Shown here: piece after piece, positions 20,330-29,924 of the stretch
How positions within the stretch are numbered: the first letter of the stretch is position 1
Layout: every line of letters starts with the position of its first letter
From: Allomyces arbusculus
Lineage: Eukaryota > Blastocladiomycota > Blastocladiomycetes > Blastocladiales > Blastocladiaceae
DNA length: 64,000 nucleotides
Assembly (NCBI GenBank): GCA_027604705.1
Contig: JADHYV010000048.1
Coordinates: 111,747-175,746, forward strand
Direction of reading: 5' to 3'
The notes under the pieces: model-generated
Seen by the model: only the letters and a program-made list of their open reading frames with translations
Database searches by the model: none
What the model was told of the DNA's origin: nothing
Translations under genes and position numbers: made by a program

Positions 20330-22500
20330 GTCCTGCGCAAATTATCAGTTTGTTTCGCCTGATCAGGCACAGGTCCATCCAACAGCTTTTGCAGCAAGTT
20401 CATTCGTAACTAGCATCACACTCGTTCATGGTGGCAGCGCCAAGTTCCGCAAGAATGCACCAGGCGACAAATGACACACCACTGCCGCTCCAGGTGGCTG
20501 AATACCAACCAACGTCAGGGATAGCGCCGCGTTATTGAACGTCCTGATCACAGATCTAGCCTGAGGGCCTGCCAGTTGCAGGGGAATACTCAGCTGCAAG
20601 GTCCATGTTTGTTTTCCCGTGATTGCAGCAGCAGCCCCTGCTTGCTTGAGTTGTGAAACTGGAAAGTGGACCAAGCGACACAAGGTGCAGGCACAACAGC
20701 GTCAGAATTGAGCTTGCGGTTCAGTCTTTGTCTCCATGGGCGAAAAAAGTATCAAATCTGCTAATTTGTGGTTGGGCGGGATGTGCATCGCACTTGTGCG
20801 TCACGGGCCCTGGCGGAAAAAGACCATAATAGAGTATCATTAGTTGATGTTTGTGCTGCGCCCACGAGTTCGACACACTTCGTTCCATGGCCAATTTGGC
20901 CGCTTTGCGTGACAAAGGAAAAAAAGTAGGCACCACGGCCGAGTGCATTGTTGCTGGACTTCCGATAATCCCTCCGCCCAGATGCTCTCGACCAGGCAAC
21001 GCTTCGTCCCCAATGAGCTTCCTTAGAGGCAGGCAGGCAGGCAGGGAGAGAGAGGGACTGCCATGAGGGCCATCCATCAACTCGACCATATTGTTGTCGC
21101 TCGCTGACGTCTATGATCGCTGCTCACTTGTTAGCATGCAAAACACGCCGCGGCAGGGCCGGGCAAGACCAGAGACGCGATCGCGCCGCCATCAGCATTT
21201 TGACACACCCTCAGTACGCCTCCGCCGTGCGCTGTCTGTCCTTTGGCCTGGATTCGAACTGACCCGTGTTGTGCAGGTTCCGGCCCAGGTTACTTCTCTC
21301 TCGCCTCCGTTGCGACTGCTATCGTTAACACGACGATCACGAGCAAGCGGTCAACCACGACGGGAACAAGTATGTGCGCTGAGAGTGCGCGTCAGGGTTT
21401 GAGGAAGGACTGAAGAGTGACGTTGGTGCCGGTTTGTCAGATCGATCGCGACGTGCGTTGGAAAACAGTGAGAGTAGAGTATTCTCGACCTTGGATGTAT
21501 CCTTTCTGAGCTTTTCGCGAGATTTTGCAATCGCAACCGCGATTTCCAGCAGCCCAGCATCTGGTGCAAACCAGCCTGCGAACCGCACAAACTACGCCCA
21601 TCCGCAAACCTCCACAAGCCTCCAACTCCAAACGAGCTCTAACCAGCGCAAACCAGTCCAACTTCTAGCCATCAAACTGCCGTGCAAACCGGACCTGGTT
21701 TCGGCGGTTGCCAACGTAGGGAAACTGCGGTCGGGAGTACAGTGTGGACCCACACTGGAACTGGTTGATGCATGGCGAGGAACTCGAGGAGCGTGTAGTC
21801 GCGACGTTGGAGCCAGCTAAAACCATGCTTCCCATCTTCATGCATGGGATCGACCAGTCCGTCACTGTGGCCAGCCGCTGATGCGACCAGAGTTTTCCAT
21901 CCGTGCGCGAGAGATCGTTTTCCATTGGCGAACAGTTCTAACTCGCCAGCAAGTGATAACAGAGGACAGCAGCTGAGAAGACACGCCGCGGAGACAATCA
22001 AAAATTTGCGATATTCTCAAATTGATAACGCCGTCCTTTGGCCAGGACTAGAGCGCCAACAACTGAACGAGAACGCCGGATCACAATTCAAAAGGTAATG
22101 CAAATTGCGGCAACCACCCCGCGCTACGATCTAGCTGTGCTTGCACCAGGAAGGCGACAGGTACGGGGGGCACACACATTGTGCGCGCGAGCCACCCATG
22201 GGGCACTCCTCCAGCACCAACGGCCACGTACTCGCGCGCATTGCTCGGTCCGGCACCACTCCGGCTGATTCCACTTCTTGTCGCACCTGCCGAAGCAGTG
22301 GGCCTCTTTGTTACGCGAATTCCTGGATGGCAACGTGATCTGGTCAACATCGGTGCCCAGGAATCGGAGCATGTCGTTACTCAAATTCATGACGATCAAG
22401 TTGTGGGATCAGCATACCAAAAGGTGTCGGCTGGGATATTGACGCTGACGTCAAGCAAGTCATTTTGCCCCGTGCCGTCGCTGATGCGATGAGTCTCGGG
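20330..22500. other. Gene-poor stretch, nothing firmly recognised
   Basis: Only short frames are seen here. A minus-strand stretch (22081-22480) shows some coding-like character downstream of the small leader ORF at 22510-22614, but it could not be assembled into a gene. No RNA gene or mobile element was recognised. Confidence 0.35.
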
Positions 22501-22509
22501 GACTTCTTA

Positions 22510-22614
22510 ATCGACAGGCGTCGGTGACGCGCTGGTGCTGTGGCGCGCAATGGCAGCGAACATGGCGACCATCGTGAGGAGCATGGTGACGAGAAGGATC
22601 TTGCCGCTTGTCAT
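22510..22614 (-). CDS. Small ORF with signal-peptide character, possible first exon
   Basis: A 34-codon minus-strand ORF from an ATG at about 22614. It begins MTSGKILLVTMLLTMVAMFA and continues AIARHSTSASPTPVD before TAA. The hydrophobic core followed by small residues is typical of a secretion signal. It may be the leader exon of a secreted protein whose remaining exons lie further down the minus strand, where a frame reading DLLDVSVNIPADTFWYADP occurs near 22410-22480. No splice pair joining them was established, so this is tentative. Confidence 0.25.
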
Positions 22615-23072
22615 GGTCGTTTCTGGAGTGCGCTGATGACAGAAGTGGGCCAGATTCGTGATTGCTCAGCGCGAGGTCGTGGAAGTTATGCAAAGAGGAA
22701 CTGCGCTAGACAGAAGGGAATCTGACTGAACGTCGAAGAGAGAGGGAAGCCGGGCAAGGCCCGAGAAATTGGGAGCGTCCACTGTCGGTCAGCGGACGTA
22801 GCAGCGAGCAAGACGCAGTGCCGCATTGGGCGTTGCGAAGTTACTGGGCATCAGCCCCATTTTGCGATGGTCCCGTCTCTTGGCGCGACACGCGTCGATG
22901 CCGCTGTCGCGATGGCCCTTCTGAGACATGACGGGCTCCGTCGGATCGTTGTCTTTTCATTTTTCGGGGTCCTTGGCGGCAGGTGTTGCTCAAGGCGGCA
23001 TGAGGACCATGCCATAATGCGGATGGTTGCTCTAAATGACAGCTTGGATTGTGGTACCTACAAGCCTCCATT

Positions 23073-25421
23073 CTACGCCTTCCGCCCGCTCGTCGTTGTC
23101 CTCCCCGCGCGCAGCTGTGTCGCAGCCGAGCCAAGTGCATGTCGCAAGGCCATACCGCACCGGGCCCACAAGACGACCAGACACGCAGCATGCACGTACT
23201 CGACCAGCGACATCGACGTGTCAGCATCGGCCGTCGCCACAACTGCCACGGGTACCGGCGCCGATGTCGGCCCATATACGCCCACCCACGTACCAATCCA
23301 CGCATCCCACGGCCACGCATCCAAGTCACTCCCCTCGACCACGGCCTTGGGCACGACCAGCGGCACTTCACCCCCAACCAACGTGTCCAAAATTCCCGGC
23401 AGGGTCGCTGCCGCTAGCAGCCCGACCGCAACGTATCCGAGCAATCCCGCGACCGATTTCGGCACTTTCGCCGACGCGATCGCAGCCGTCAGGATTTGCG
23501 CAACGACCAGCGCCGCGGCGATCGTGCGCACCCCAACCCCCGCATCGACCCACGGCGCGACCGCTAAGCACGCCGTCGCCGCCGTGTACGCAGAGGCCAG
23601 CACGGCAAACACGGCGTTGGATCGCGCGGGGGATCGGACTCGCGCGACGTCCCGCAATGCCTTCTCACGCGCACGCAGAGCCGCACGGCGCGCGGCAACC
23701 GATACGGGCGCACTGGTATGTCGCGCGTCGAGACTCAGAGTGCGCGGCCGTGGGCGGCGAATGGCTGCGAACACGTCGGGTTCAGACGTAGGGCGTGCAG
23801 TGGACCGTGCAGCCGCGGCAGCCGCGGCAAAGAACTGGTCCGCTGTGACGGGTGCGGCAATCGCAGACCGTGGCCTTGGAACTCGGCCCGTCTCTTCATA
23901 GTCGTCGGCAGGGAGCGCAAGCAACTGCATGCGCACGACCTGCACAGCCGCGTCAACCTGCGCCGCAAACCCGCGCGGCGTGAGCCACGCAACAATCGCG
24001 GACACGTGCAGCGCCATCCCGCGCGGGATCGCAACCGTGACGGCAATCGCGTGCGCCACGACTTGGGCAATCAGCGCAACCGTCGTGGGCGGGACGACGT
24101 AGAGCAGGAGGGACGCGAGGAGGTAGACAGCGACGAGCGTCAGCGCCGTTTCAATCACGCGCGCTTTGACGTGCCGCGCCGTCGGGATCGGTGCGGGCGG
24201 GACCAGTTGCGAGAGCGTTTCCGATAACGGCGCGAGCGGGCGGAGGAGCGCCATCATATGTGCGGCGCCCGCGGATTCGAGTTCGTACTCGATGGGGGTC
24301 CCGGCCTCGGCATAGAGGTATGCGAAGGGAAGGACCAGGACGGCGCAGGCGAGCGTGAGTGACTCGACAGCGAACCGCATGTCCGCGGCCGCGTCGGGCA
24401 GCGCCACCGCAACGATGGTCAGTGGCGGGGCGGCGAGAAGCACGGCGAGGCAGATCACGACCAGGACCGACGGGATCGACCAGTGCCGCGACAGGAAAAG
24501 GCGGTCGTCCATGGCCGCAGTCAGCGACCACGTTGTGGGAAGCCACGCGCGAGCTGGGTGCGGCGCGAGAAGCGTGCGCCATAATTCGGTCGCATCGTCG
24601 TCGCCATGCTCGGGCGAAGACGGCAGTAATCCGCCCTGTGGCGGTTTACTGCGCAGAGCAGCCGGCGCGGGAGGTGGTGGAGGACTTGCAGCGGCCGCAG
24701 CCAAATCGATCGACGACGTGGACGAGACGGACCGCGCGCGAGCAAGCGGAAACATGCGCGGCGCTACGGCTGTCCAAGTCGAAGAGACGAGTTGATGCCA
24801 GAGCGAGTGCAGATGGTGCGGGCCAGCCGCACGCGGTCCCGCCGCCGACACGGACGTGCGCGAGCGCGGCACTGGAACGGGAAGAGTACACGTTGCGGTT
24901 GCCCTTGAAGATGGCGGTGCCGAGAGGGTATCATAGTGGGAATCGAAATGGTTCGGCAGCACGAATACGGAATTCGACGAGGATGCGCGCGAGTGGTCGG
25001 GCGGGGTCACGATGGGCGTGTCGGCGTCGAGCCGCATCCAGAGCGATGCGAGCGCATCGTCATCATCGTCTTGCGTTCCATGGAGTGAGCGTAATGGCAG
25101 TAACGACGAGGGCACCGGGCTGGATCGAATTCGCGTGCGGACGGCGGGTCGTTTGCGCGGTGGCGGCCTCAACAGACGGTGCGCGATGGGCACGGCAGCA
25201 ACAATGACGACGAGGACGAGCACGGCGTGGCGCACGGTCGCATAGAAGTGCTCGTGTGCAGCCTGCGCAAGGATGGGCGTTGGGAGCGGGCCCTGTTCGG
25301 CGAGCGTGGAGGCTGTTGCTTCGTGTCGCTGGCGGTGGCCATGGTCGAATTCCAGAGCCGACATGGGCGCAAGGGCAGCGTCAAGCGTGATCGTGGGTGG
25401 AGTCGGCGTGCGGTGCGGCAA
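23073..25421 (-). CDS. Large polytopic membrane protein, weakly LMBR1-like
   Basis: A single open frame of 782 codons. Predicted membrane segments lie near residues 63-83, 316-341, 351-371, 421-442 and 447-465, with three more between about 600 and 690 and a last one near 745-765. Residues 85-310 form a long Pro/Ser/Ala-rich loop with an acidic patch. The segment LVLPFAYLYAEAGTPIEYEL resembles the LLPFAYFFxE signature of LMBR1/LIMR-family membrane proteins, and the number and spacing of helices are compatible. The match is short and from memory, so the family call is tentative. The first ATG is at 25421, but an internal Met at residue 20 is equally possible. No signal peptide is evident. There are no close neighbours on either side. 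Confidence 0.6.
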   Translation of the reverse strand: MPHRTPTPPTITLDAALAPMSALEFDHGHRQRHEATASTLAEQGPLPTPILAQAAHEHFYATVRHAVLVLVVIVAAVPIAHRLLRPPPRKRPAVRTRIRSSPVPSSLLPLRSLHGTQDDDDDALASLWMRLDADTPIVTPPDHSRASSSNSVFVLPNHFDSHYDTLSAPPSSRATATCTLPVPVPRSRTSVSAAGPRAAGPHHLHSLWHQLVSSTWTAVAPRMFPLARARSVSSTSSIDLAAAAASPPPPPAPAALRSKPPQGGLLPSSPEHGDDDATELWRTLLAPHPARAWLPTTWSLTAAMDDRLFLSRHWSIPSVLVVICLAVLLAAPPLTIVAVALPDAAADMRFAVESLTLACAVLVLPFAYLYAEAGTPIEYELESAGAAHMMALLRPLAPLSETLSQLVPPAPIPTARHVKARVIETALTLVAVYLLASLLLYVVPPTTVALIAQVVAHAIAVTVAIPRGMALHVSAIVAWLTPRGFAAQVDAAVQVVRMQLLALPADDYEETGRVPRPRSAIAAPVTADQFFAAAAAAARSTARPTSEPDVFAAIRRPRPRTLSLDARHTSAPVSVAARRAALRAREKALRDVARVRSPARSNAVFAVLASAYTAATACLAVAPWVDAGVGVRTIAAALVVAQILTAAIASAKVPKSVAGLLGYVAVGLLAAATLPGILDTLVGGEVPLVVPKAVVEGSDLDAWPWDAWIGTWVGVYGPTSAPVPVAVVATADADTSMSLVEYVHAACLVVLWARCGMALRHALGSAATQLRAGRTTTSGRKA

Positions 25422-27116
25422 GAGCGGGGATGGCGACGTCGTCGACGGTGGGCCAGCATTGTCGGCGCCGTTGCTGGCCGGGCGCGATTATGACGTGGCG
25501 ACGGCGCGAGGCGCGGTGGAGGCGCGAGACACTACTGTGCGGACAGCCACTCTCACACGTGCAGATCACGCCTTTGGCGTGCCTCCTGGGCGCCAACATG
25601 GACCTTGCAGACGGCCACAAATCAGAAGCGGGGCGAAATGAGTACCCCTGATACGAGTTTGGACTCCCGTACTCCACAGACCAGATGAATGCTCTTCACC
25701 CATTCCCCCAATCATTTTGGGAGACTATTATTGGCCAGCCCATGGGCGAAATGGAATACTCACAACATTTAGTGCAAACGACGTTGCCAATTCACTCTTG
25801 GCGCAGGGAATGGACACAATATTTTTGTCGAGGAATGTTTTGGCGTGGAGCGGGCTGCAGGGCCCTTCGTCGAAATCGTAGATGCAGGAGCTAGTGCCAG
25901 GGAACCTGCTCGCCCGCGTCCAACACGGACGGTGCCAAACCGGATGCGAGAACACGTCAAGTGGTTTGATCGAAAAATGGGTCGATATGGCTGGCCTGAG
26001 AACTGCGTGACAAAAGCAGTCCACCATTGTGGGTGCAGTCGCTCCCATTTCCAAGTTGGTGGGCATGCCAAGTCAAATCACTTCGCTTCAAGTCACTGAC
26101 CATGCATGCCCTGGCCAGAACATAAATACGCTTACCAGCGACAAAAATACTCGGATCATCCTTCGTTCGCAGACTCGGTCGTTGTTACGGTTGCTTGACT
26201 TGGAACTCACAGCTCTTGGGAGATGTTCATGAGCAAGCATTCCACCAGCGCCACTGGGTTCAGAGACTGGAACTATCGAGAACACATCACGCCGACCTTC
26301 AACATGTCTTCAAGAGGTGCATTTTACACGGACTAGGCCTTTGGCAAGGGTGCGTTGCATCTTGTTGAGCACACATTCCACCATGTGAAGTGTATGGCAG
26401 TGGGGGCAGTGTCGTCCATGCGTCCCAATCTATCATTCTCATTACCCCAGCTGGTGGCGACCTGCTGCATCAATCATGTCGTTCTCGGGATAGTGGCGGC
26501 CCTCGACTGTTCGGCAACATTGGATTCTCCTCGTCAATTCCGATTTTTTTGCGGACACGCCCAGGATACTTTTGGCACACGAATCAGGGCAGGGGCGAAA
26601 CGCACTGTGATGGCGAGGTACGAAAGTGGATTCATGTTTCATGCCTGCTCACCATTTTGTGTCTTCCACAGTCCCCGAAAATGATGCCCTCGTCATTCGA
26701 TCATGATGGCCAGCGTGTCCCAGTTGGTGGAGGAGGTGGGTTGGAGCAGAGTGTACGAGACTCAGTCCGCCCACGCCTCCCCTCCGTTTGACTTGCACAT
26801 GGTACAGACTAATGCAGTTGTCACCGTGTCCTTGTTGCGTATTCCAGCCCTCGCCGTCTCATTCTTGAAACACAGAGATTTCCTTCCGGTTATGAAGAGC
26901 TTGTGTATCATTGTGAGATGCACTGCAGTATGTTGGCCTCTTATCACCTCAGTATCTGTTCCTGAAGCCATGCCCGTTTGTAAATAACAGCCCACCGCAC
27001 GGCTGCTCTGGGAAGTGAGGCATGGCTTTGGCCGGCACCAACCAAACTTCGAAACATTCATCCAACTGCTTTCCATCTCGCCAACGTCCCCAACGCGCCC
27101 AATCCCCACGCCCAAA
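25422..27116. other. Gene-poor stretch, nothing recognised
   Basis: About 1.7 kb of lower-GC DNA between two minus-strand genes. Short frames occur on both strands, without motifs, convincing starts or splice structure. Confidence 0.4.
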
Positions 27117-28844
27117 TTATTCTACACGCTCCCCCTCCTCTGCGCGCTTCCGTTTCGCCGCCTCCCGCTTCGCCATCCTCGCCGCGCGCTTGACCCACTC
27201 TTTCCGCTCCTCCTCAACCGCGCGCTTCACCATCTCCACACGCTCCGCCTTCCACCGGTTCACATTCGCCTCCCGCACCCCTTCGCGCTCCGAACACATA
27301 CACTCGGCGCTCCGTTTCTCACACAAACACACGACCCACGGCGCAAATTCGGGCTCCACTTTTGCCGCCAAATCAAACGGCCAGACACGCGCTTCGCGCG
27401 TCCGCGCCGAGTGGAGGGGTAGCAGAATGTACCGCGCGTGTAAGTGCATCCGTTCGCGCGTGTACGCCGCGTGGGTCGGTTCGGACGGTGGGAGGGAGGT
27501 GCCGAGCGGCGGGTGCGGCTCGTAGGTCAGGTCGCCGATGATCGGGTGGCCCAAGGAGGCGAGATGCACTCGGAGTTGGTGTCGACGACCGGTCTTGAGG
27601 TGTAGGTGCACGAGGGTTACGGGGAGAGGCGTGGTGGGGGAGGGGGAGAGGTGTGTGGCGTCGGGTAGGGCGGTCGGGAGGAGGTACCCGCGACGGCGGA
27701 CGGTCACGATGGTATCTGCGAACTGGATGATGGGTGGAGGGTGAGTTTTGAAAGGGTGGAGAGCGGACGAGTGCGAGTGGAGAGCGGACGTACCTTGCCC
27801 TTGGTCGCGTCGGGCGCGATGTACATACGCAGCGGGTTGCCCGGCTCGGTTCCAATGAACCCCGTGACCTCGTACCTCAATTCGTTCAAGGCCGCAGTTA
27901 GCGCCTCGACATGAACGCCAATCCACAATCAAACCATATAAAACGTACTCGTCTTTCTCCATCCACCCGCGCACGACCGCAACGTACTCCTTCCGGACCA
28001 TCCGCTCCGCAAACATCTTGCACACTCTCCCCGCCGCGCGCGAATTCAATCCCAACACGTACACGCCCGACGTCGCATAGTCGAGCTGGTGCACGAGATG
28101 CACGAGCGGATACTGCGGGAACGCACGCTGCAAGTACTCTTGCACCGACCACTCGTCAGCGTCGATGACAAAACTCGGCGGCTTGTGCACGACAATCAGG
28201 CCGTCCTCGTGGTACAAGATGTCGAGCGTGCGTTCCATGTCGGGCCATTCCGGCGGCCAGGTGGGCTTGCGGAAGACGAGATGGTGCGTCTCAATGGCGG
28301 AGGTCACGGTGCGGAGCGGGAACACGGTGCCGGCGGCGGGCGGAGGTTGCGGCGTGAAGGGGCGGATACCGGCTGGGAGCGGCGAGGACGACGCGGGCGG
28401 TGTCGACTGAACAGGCGCTGCCACGGCCTCGCCGGCCCTGTTATGGTCGGGATCGGCGGATTGGGGCTCGTCGACTTTGGTCGTGCTTGGGTGAGCTGGT
28501 TCATGCGGCTGTTCCTGAAGCGGTTTGCTTTCGGAATCGATCATATTGCCGGGAGCTGATAGTTTCGAGGCCGTTACAACAACTGAGTCCGCTTGTTGCT
28601 GCTCGAGCGGTTCTGCGGGCTTGGGGCGCCCACGGTCGCGTGCGTTGGGGGAAGCGGCGGGAACAAGACTATTGCTTGCAGTTGAGAAGTCGTTGTCTTG
28701 ATGCGGATACATTGCGCAAAGTGTGGGTTGTGCTGCTGGAGCAAAATTGGATGGTGGAGGATGCTCCATGAGTTGCAGGAGTTCAGTTAAATCTTCGCCA
28801 CATACTTGTGACGGCCAATTTTGTGACATGGGTGAAACCATCAA
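27117..28844 (-). CDS. RluA-family pseudouridine synthase (RPUSD1-like), three exons
   Basis: Converts uridine to pseudouridine in RNA. Exons (minus strand): 27949-28844, 27794-27875, 27117-27722, about 527 residues. Residues 1-190 are low complexity. The catalytic domain begins near LDILYHEDGLIVVHKPPSFV. It has the catalytic-Asp motif LVHQLDYATSGVYVLGL, where HQLD replaces the common HRLD, as recalled for RPUSD1. KMFAERMVRKEYVAVVRG and LKTGRRHQLRVHLASLGHPI follow. The first intron was placed with donor GTACGT and an unusual GAG 3' site. This joins GWMEKDE to YEVTGFIGTEPGNPL in phase and gives a normal RluA sequence. The C-terminal 45 residues are a charged helix rich in Lys, Arg and Glu. The substrate (rRNA, tRNA or mRNA) cannot be told from the sequence. 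Confidence 0.88.
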   Translation of the reverse strand: MMVSPMSQNWPSQVCGEDLTELLQLMEHPPPSNFAPAAQPTLCAMYPHQDNDFSTASNSLVPAASPNARDRGRPKPAEPLEQQQADSVVVTASKLSAPGNMIDSESKPLQEQPHEPAHPSTTKVDEPQSADPDHNRAGEAVAAPVQSTPPASSSPLPAGIRPFTPQPPPAAGTVFPLRTVTSAIETHHLVFRKPTWPPEWPDMERTLDILYHEDGLIVVHKPPSFVIDADEWSVQEYLQRAFPQYPLVHLVHQLDYATSGVYVLGLNSRAAGRVCKMFAERMVRKEYVAVVRGWMEKDEYVLYGLIVDWRSCRGANCGLERIEVRGHGVHWNRAGQPAAYVHRARRDQGQGTSALHSHSSALHPFKTHPPPIIQFADTIVTVRRRGYLLPTALPDATHLSPSPTTPLPVTLVHLHLKTGRRHQLRVHLASLGHPIIGDLTYEPHPPLGTSLPPSEPTHAAYTRERMHLHARYILLPLHSARTREARVWPFDLAAKVEPEFAPWVVCLCEKRSAECMCSEREGVREANVNRWKAERVEMVKRAVEEERKEWVKRAARMAKREAAKRKRAEEGERVE

Positions 28845-28945
28845 CCAATTCTTCGATCAACCATCAACTCTCACATCATGTCAAATCTGACACCGTTCGC
28901 TCGGTGCCCAGCGAAAACGCCTTCCACACACCTAACTCAACCCTC

Positions 28946-29650
28946 TCAACCCTGCCCCTCCGCCTCCATGGCCGGCAACCGCCCTGTCTGCGCGACACTC
29001 TCGACCCACTCGACAAGCTCATGCGCAACTCGCGGCACGTCGTGCGCCGGCCAAAACATGGCCGCCGTCAGCACCCGCACGACCCGGTCCGGTTCGCCCG
29101 CAGCCACACGCGTCAGGTACACACAGACGGCCATGGCACGCATCGTCACGCGCGCGTCGGTCGGCATCGCCAGGTACTGCAGCTGGACGGCGGTGCGGAG
29201 CGACAGGTAGTGTTGTGCGAGCCGCGCGGCGGTCGTCGTGAGCGGGAATGGTATGGCGAGTGGCAGAAGCGAGTGCAGCGGAGGTGGATGGAGCGGCGCG
29301 TAGCCAGCCTGGGCCACCGACGCATGGTGCAACCACGCATACGGCAGTGCCGTTGTGGAGGGAGCGCTCGGTGCGCGGGGCCGCGTGCGTGAACGGTGGC
29401 CGGCGGGGGGTTCGCTAAGCACCGGGCTTGGCAAGTCGGCGGCCGAGATCGGGTGCGGCGCGCGCGACGGGGTCGTGGCGGCGGCGGCGGCCGACTCGAG
29501 CGGAAGCTGCGAGGTCGTGTCGGTCATCGGTGTGGGGTCTGGCTCTGGACCAGGACGAGCAGCCGCGGCGACTTGTGCGGCGGACGCAAACTTGTTGCCG
29601 ATACGGGGCTGGGCCGTGGCTCTGCGGGAGCGGCGGGTGGGCGGGGCCAT
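28946..29650 (-). CDS. Hypothetical Ala/Pro-rich protein
   Basis: An open frame of 234 codons from the Met at 29650 (MAPPTRRSRRATAQPR); an upstream Met at 29728 is also possible. The first half is basic, then Ala/Pro/Ser-rich and probably disordered. The second half, from about residue 115, looks folded and helical, with LHSLLPLAIPFPLTTTAARL, HYLSLRTAVQLQYLAMPTDA and PRVAHELVEWVESVAQTG. No family was recognised. It lies 101 bases upstream of the pseudouridine synthase start, on the same strand, and about 275 bases downstream of the kinesin stop. Codon use matches neighbouring genes, which supports coding. The function is unknown. Confidence 0.5.
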   Translation of the reverse strand: MAPPTRRSRRATAQPRIGNKFASAAQVAAAARPGPEPDPTPMTDTTSQLPLESAAAAATTPSRAPHPISAADLPSPVLSEPPAGHRSRTRPRAPSAPSTTALPYAWLHHASVAQAGYAPLHPPPLHSLLPLAIPFPLTTTAARLAQHYLSLRTAVQLQYLAMPTDARVTMRAMAVCVYLTRVAAGEPDRVVRVLTAAMFWPAHDVPRVAHELVEWVESVAQTGRLPAMEAEGQG

Positions 29651-29924
29651 GAGTGCTCGTCGGCACAGAAAGCGGGAGAGGACGCTCGGCTGCGGCTGTG
29701 TTGGAGCGCGAGCGAGGGATGCTGGCATGGGCGGTGCCTGACGAGCAAGTGGGTCTCGCCCGCGTTCGTCGATCGTTGGTCGACTGGGAGGGATCTAACG
29801 TCTGCCAGCACCAAACGCGTCCTGGGCCCTCCAATCATGTATCGCATTGCTGCCAGACCTACCACCACGTCCAGTCCGTCACCGTTGCACGAACACAAGT
29901 CCAAGTCTCTCCACCCATGGCCGA

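Noticed and set aside
21245-21290. GATTCGAACTGACCC, similar to the complement of a tRNA T arm.
   Set aside because: The flanking bases cannot form a T stem or acceptor stem.
27905-27944. A 40-nt intron with a GTTTTA donor in the pseudouridine synthase gene.
   Set aside because: A 73-nt intron with a GTACGT donor and CTAAC branch site gives a cleaner RluA sequence, despite its GAG 3' site.
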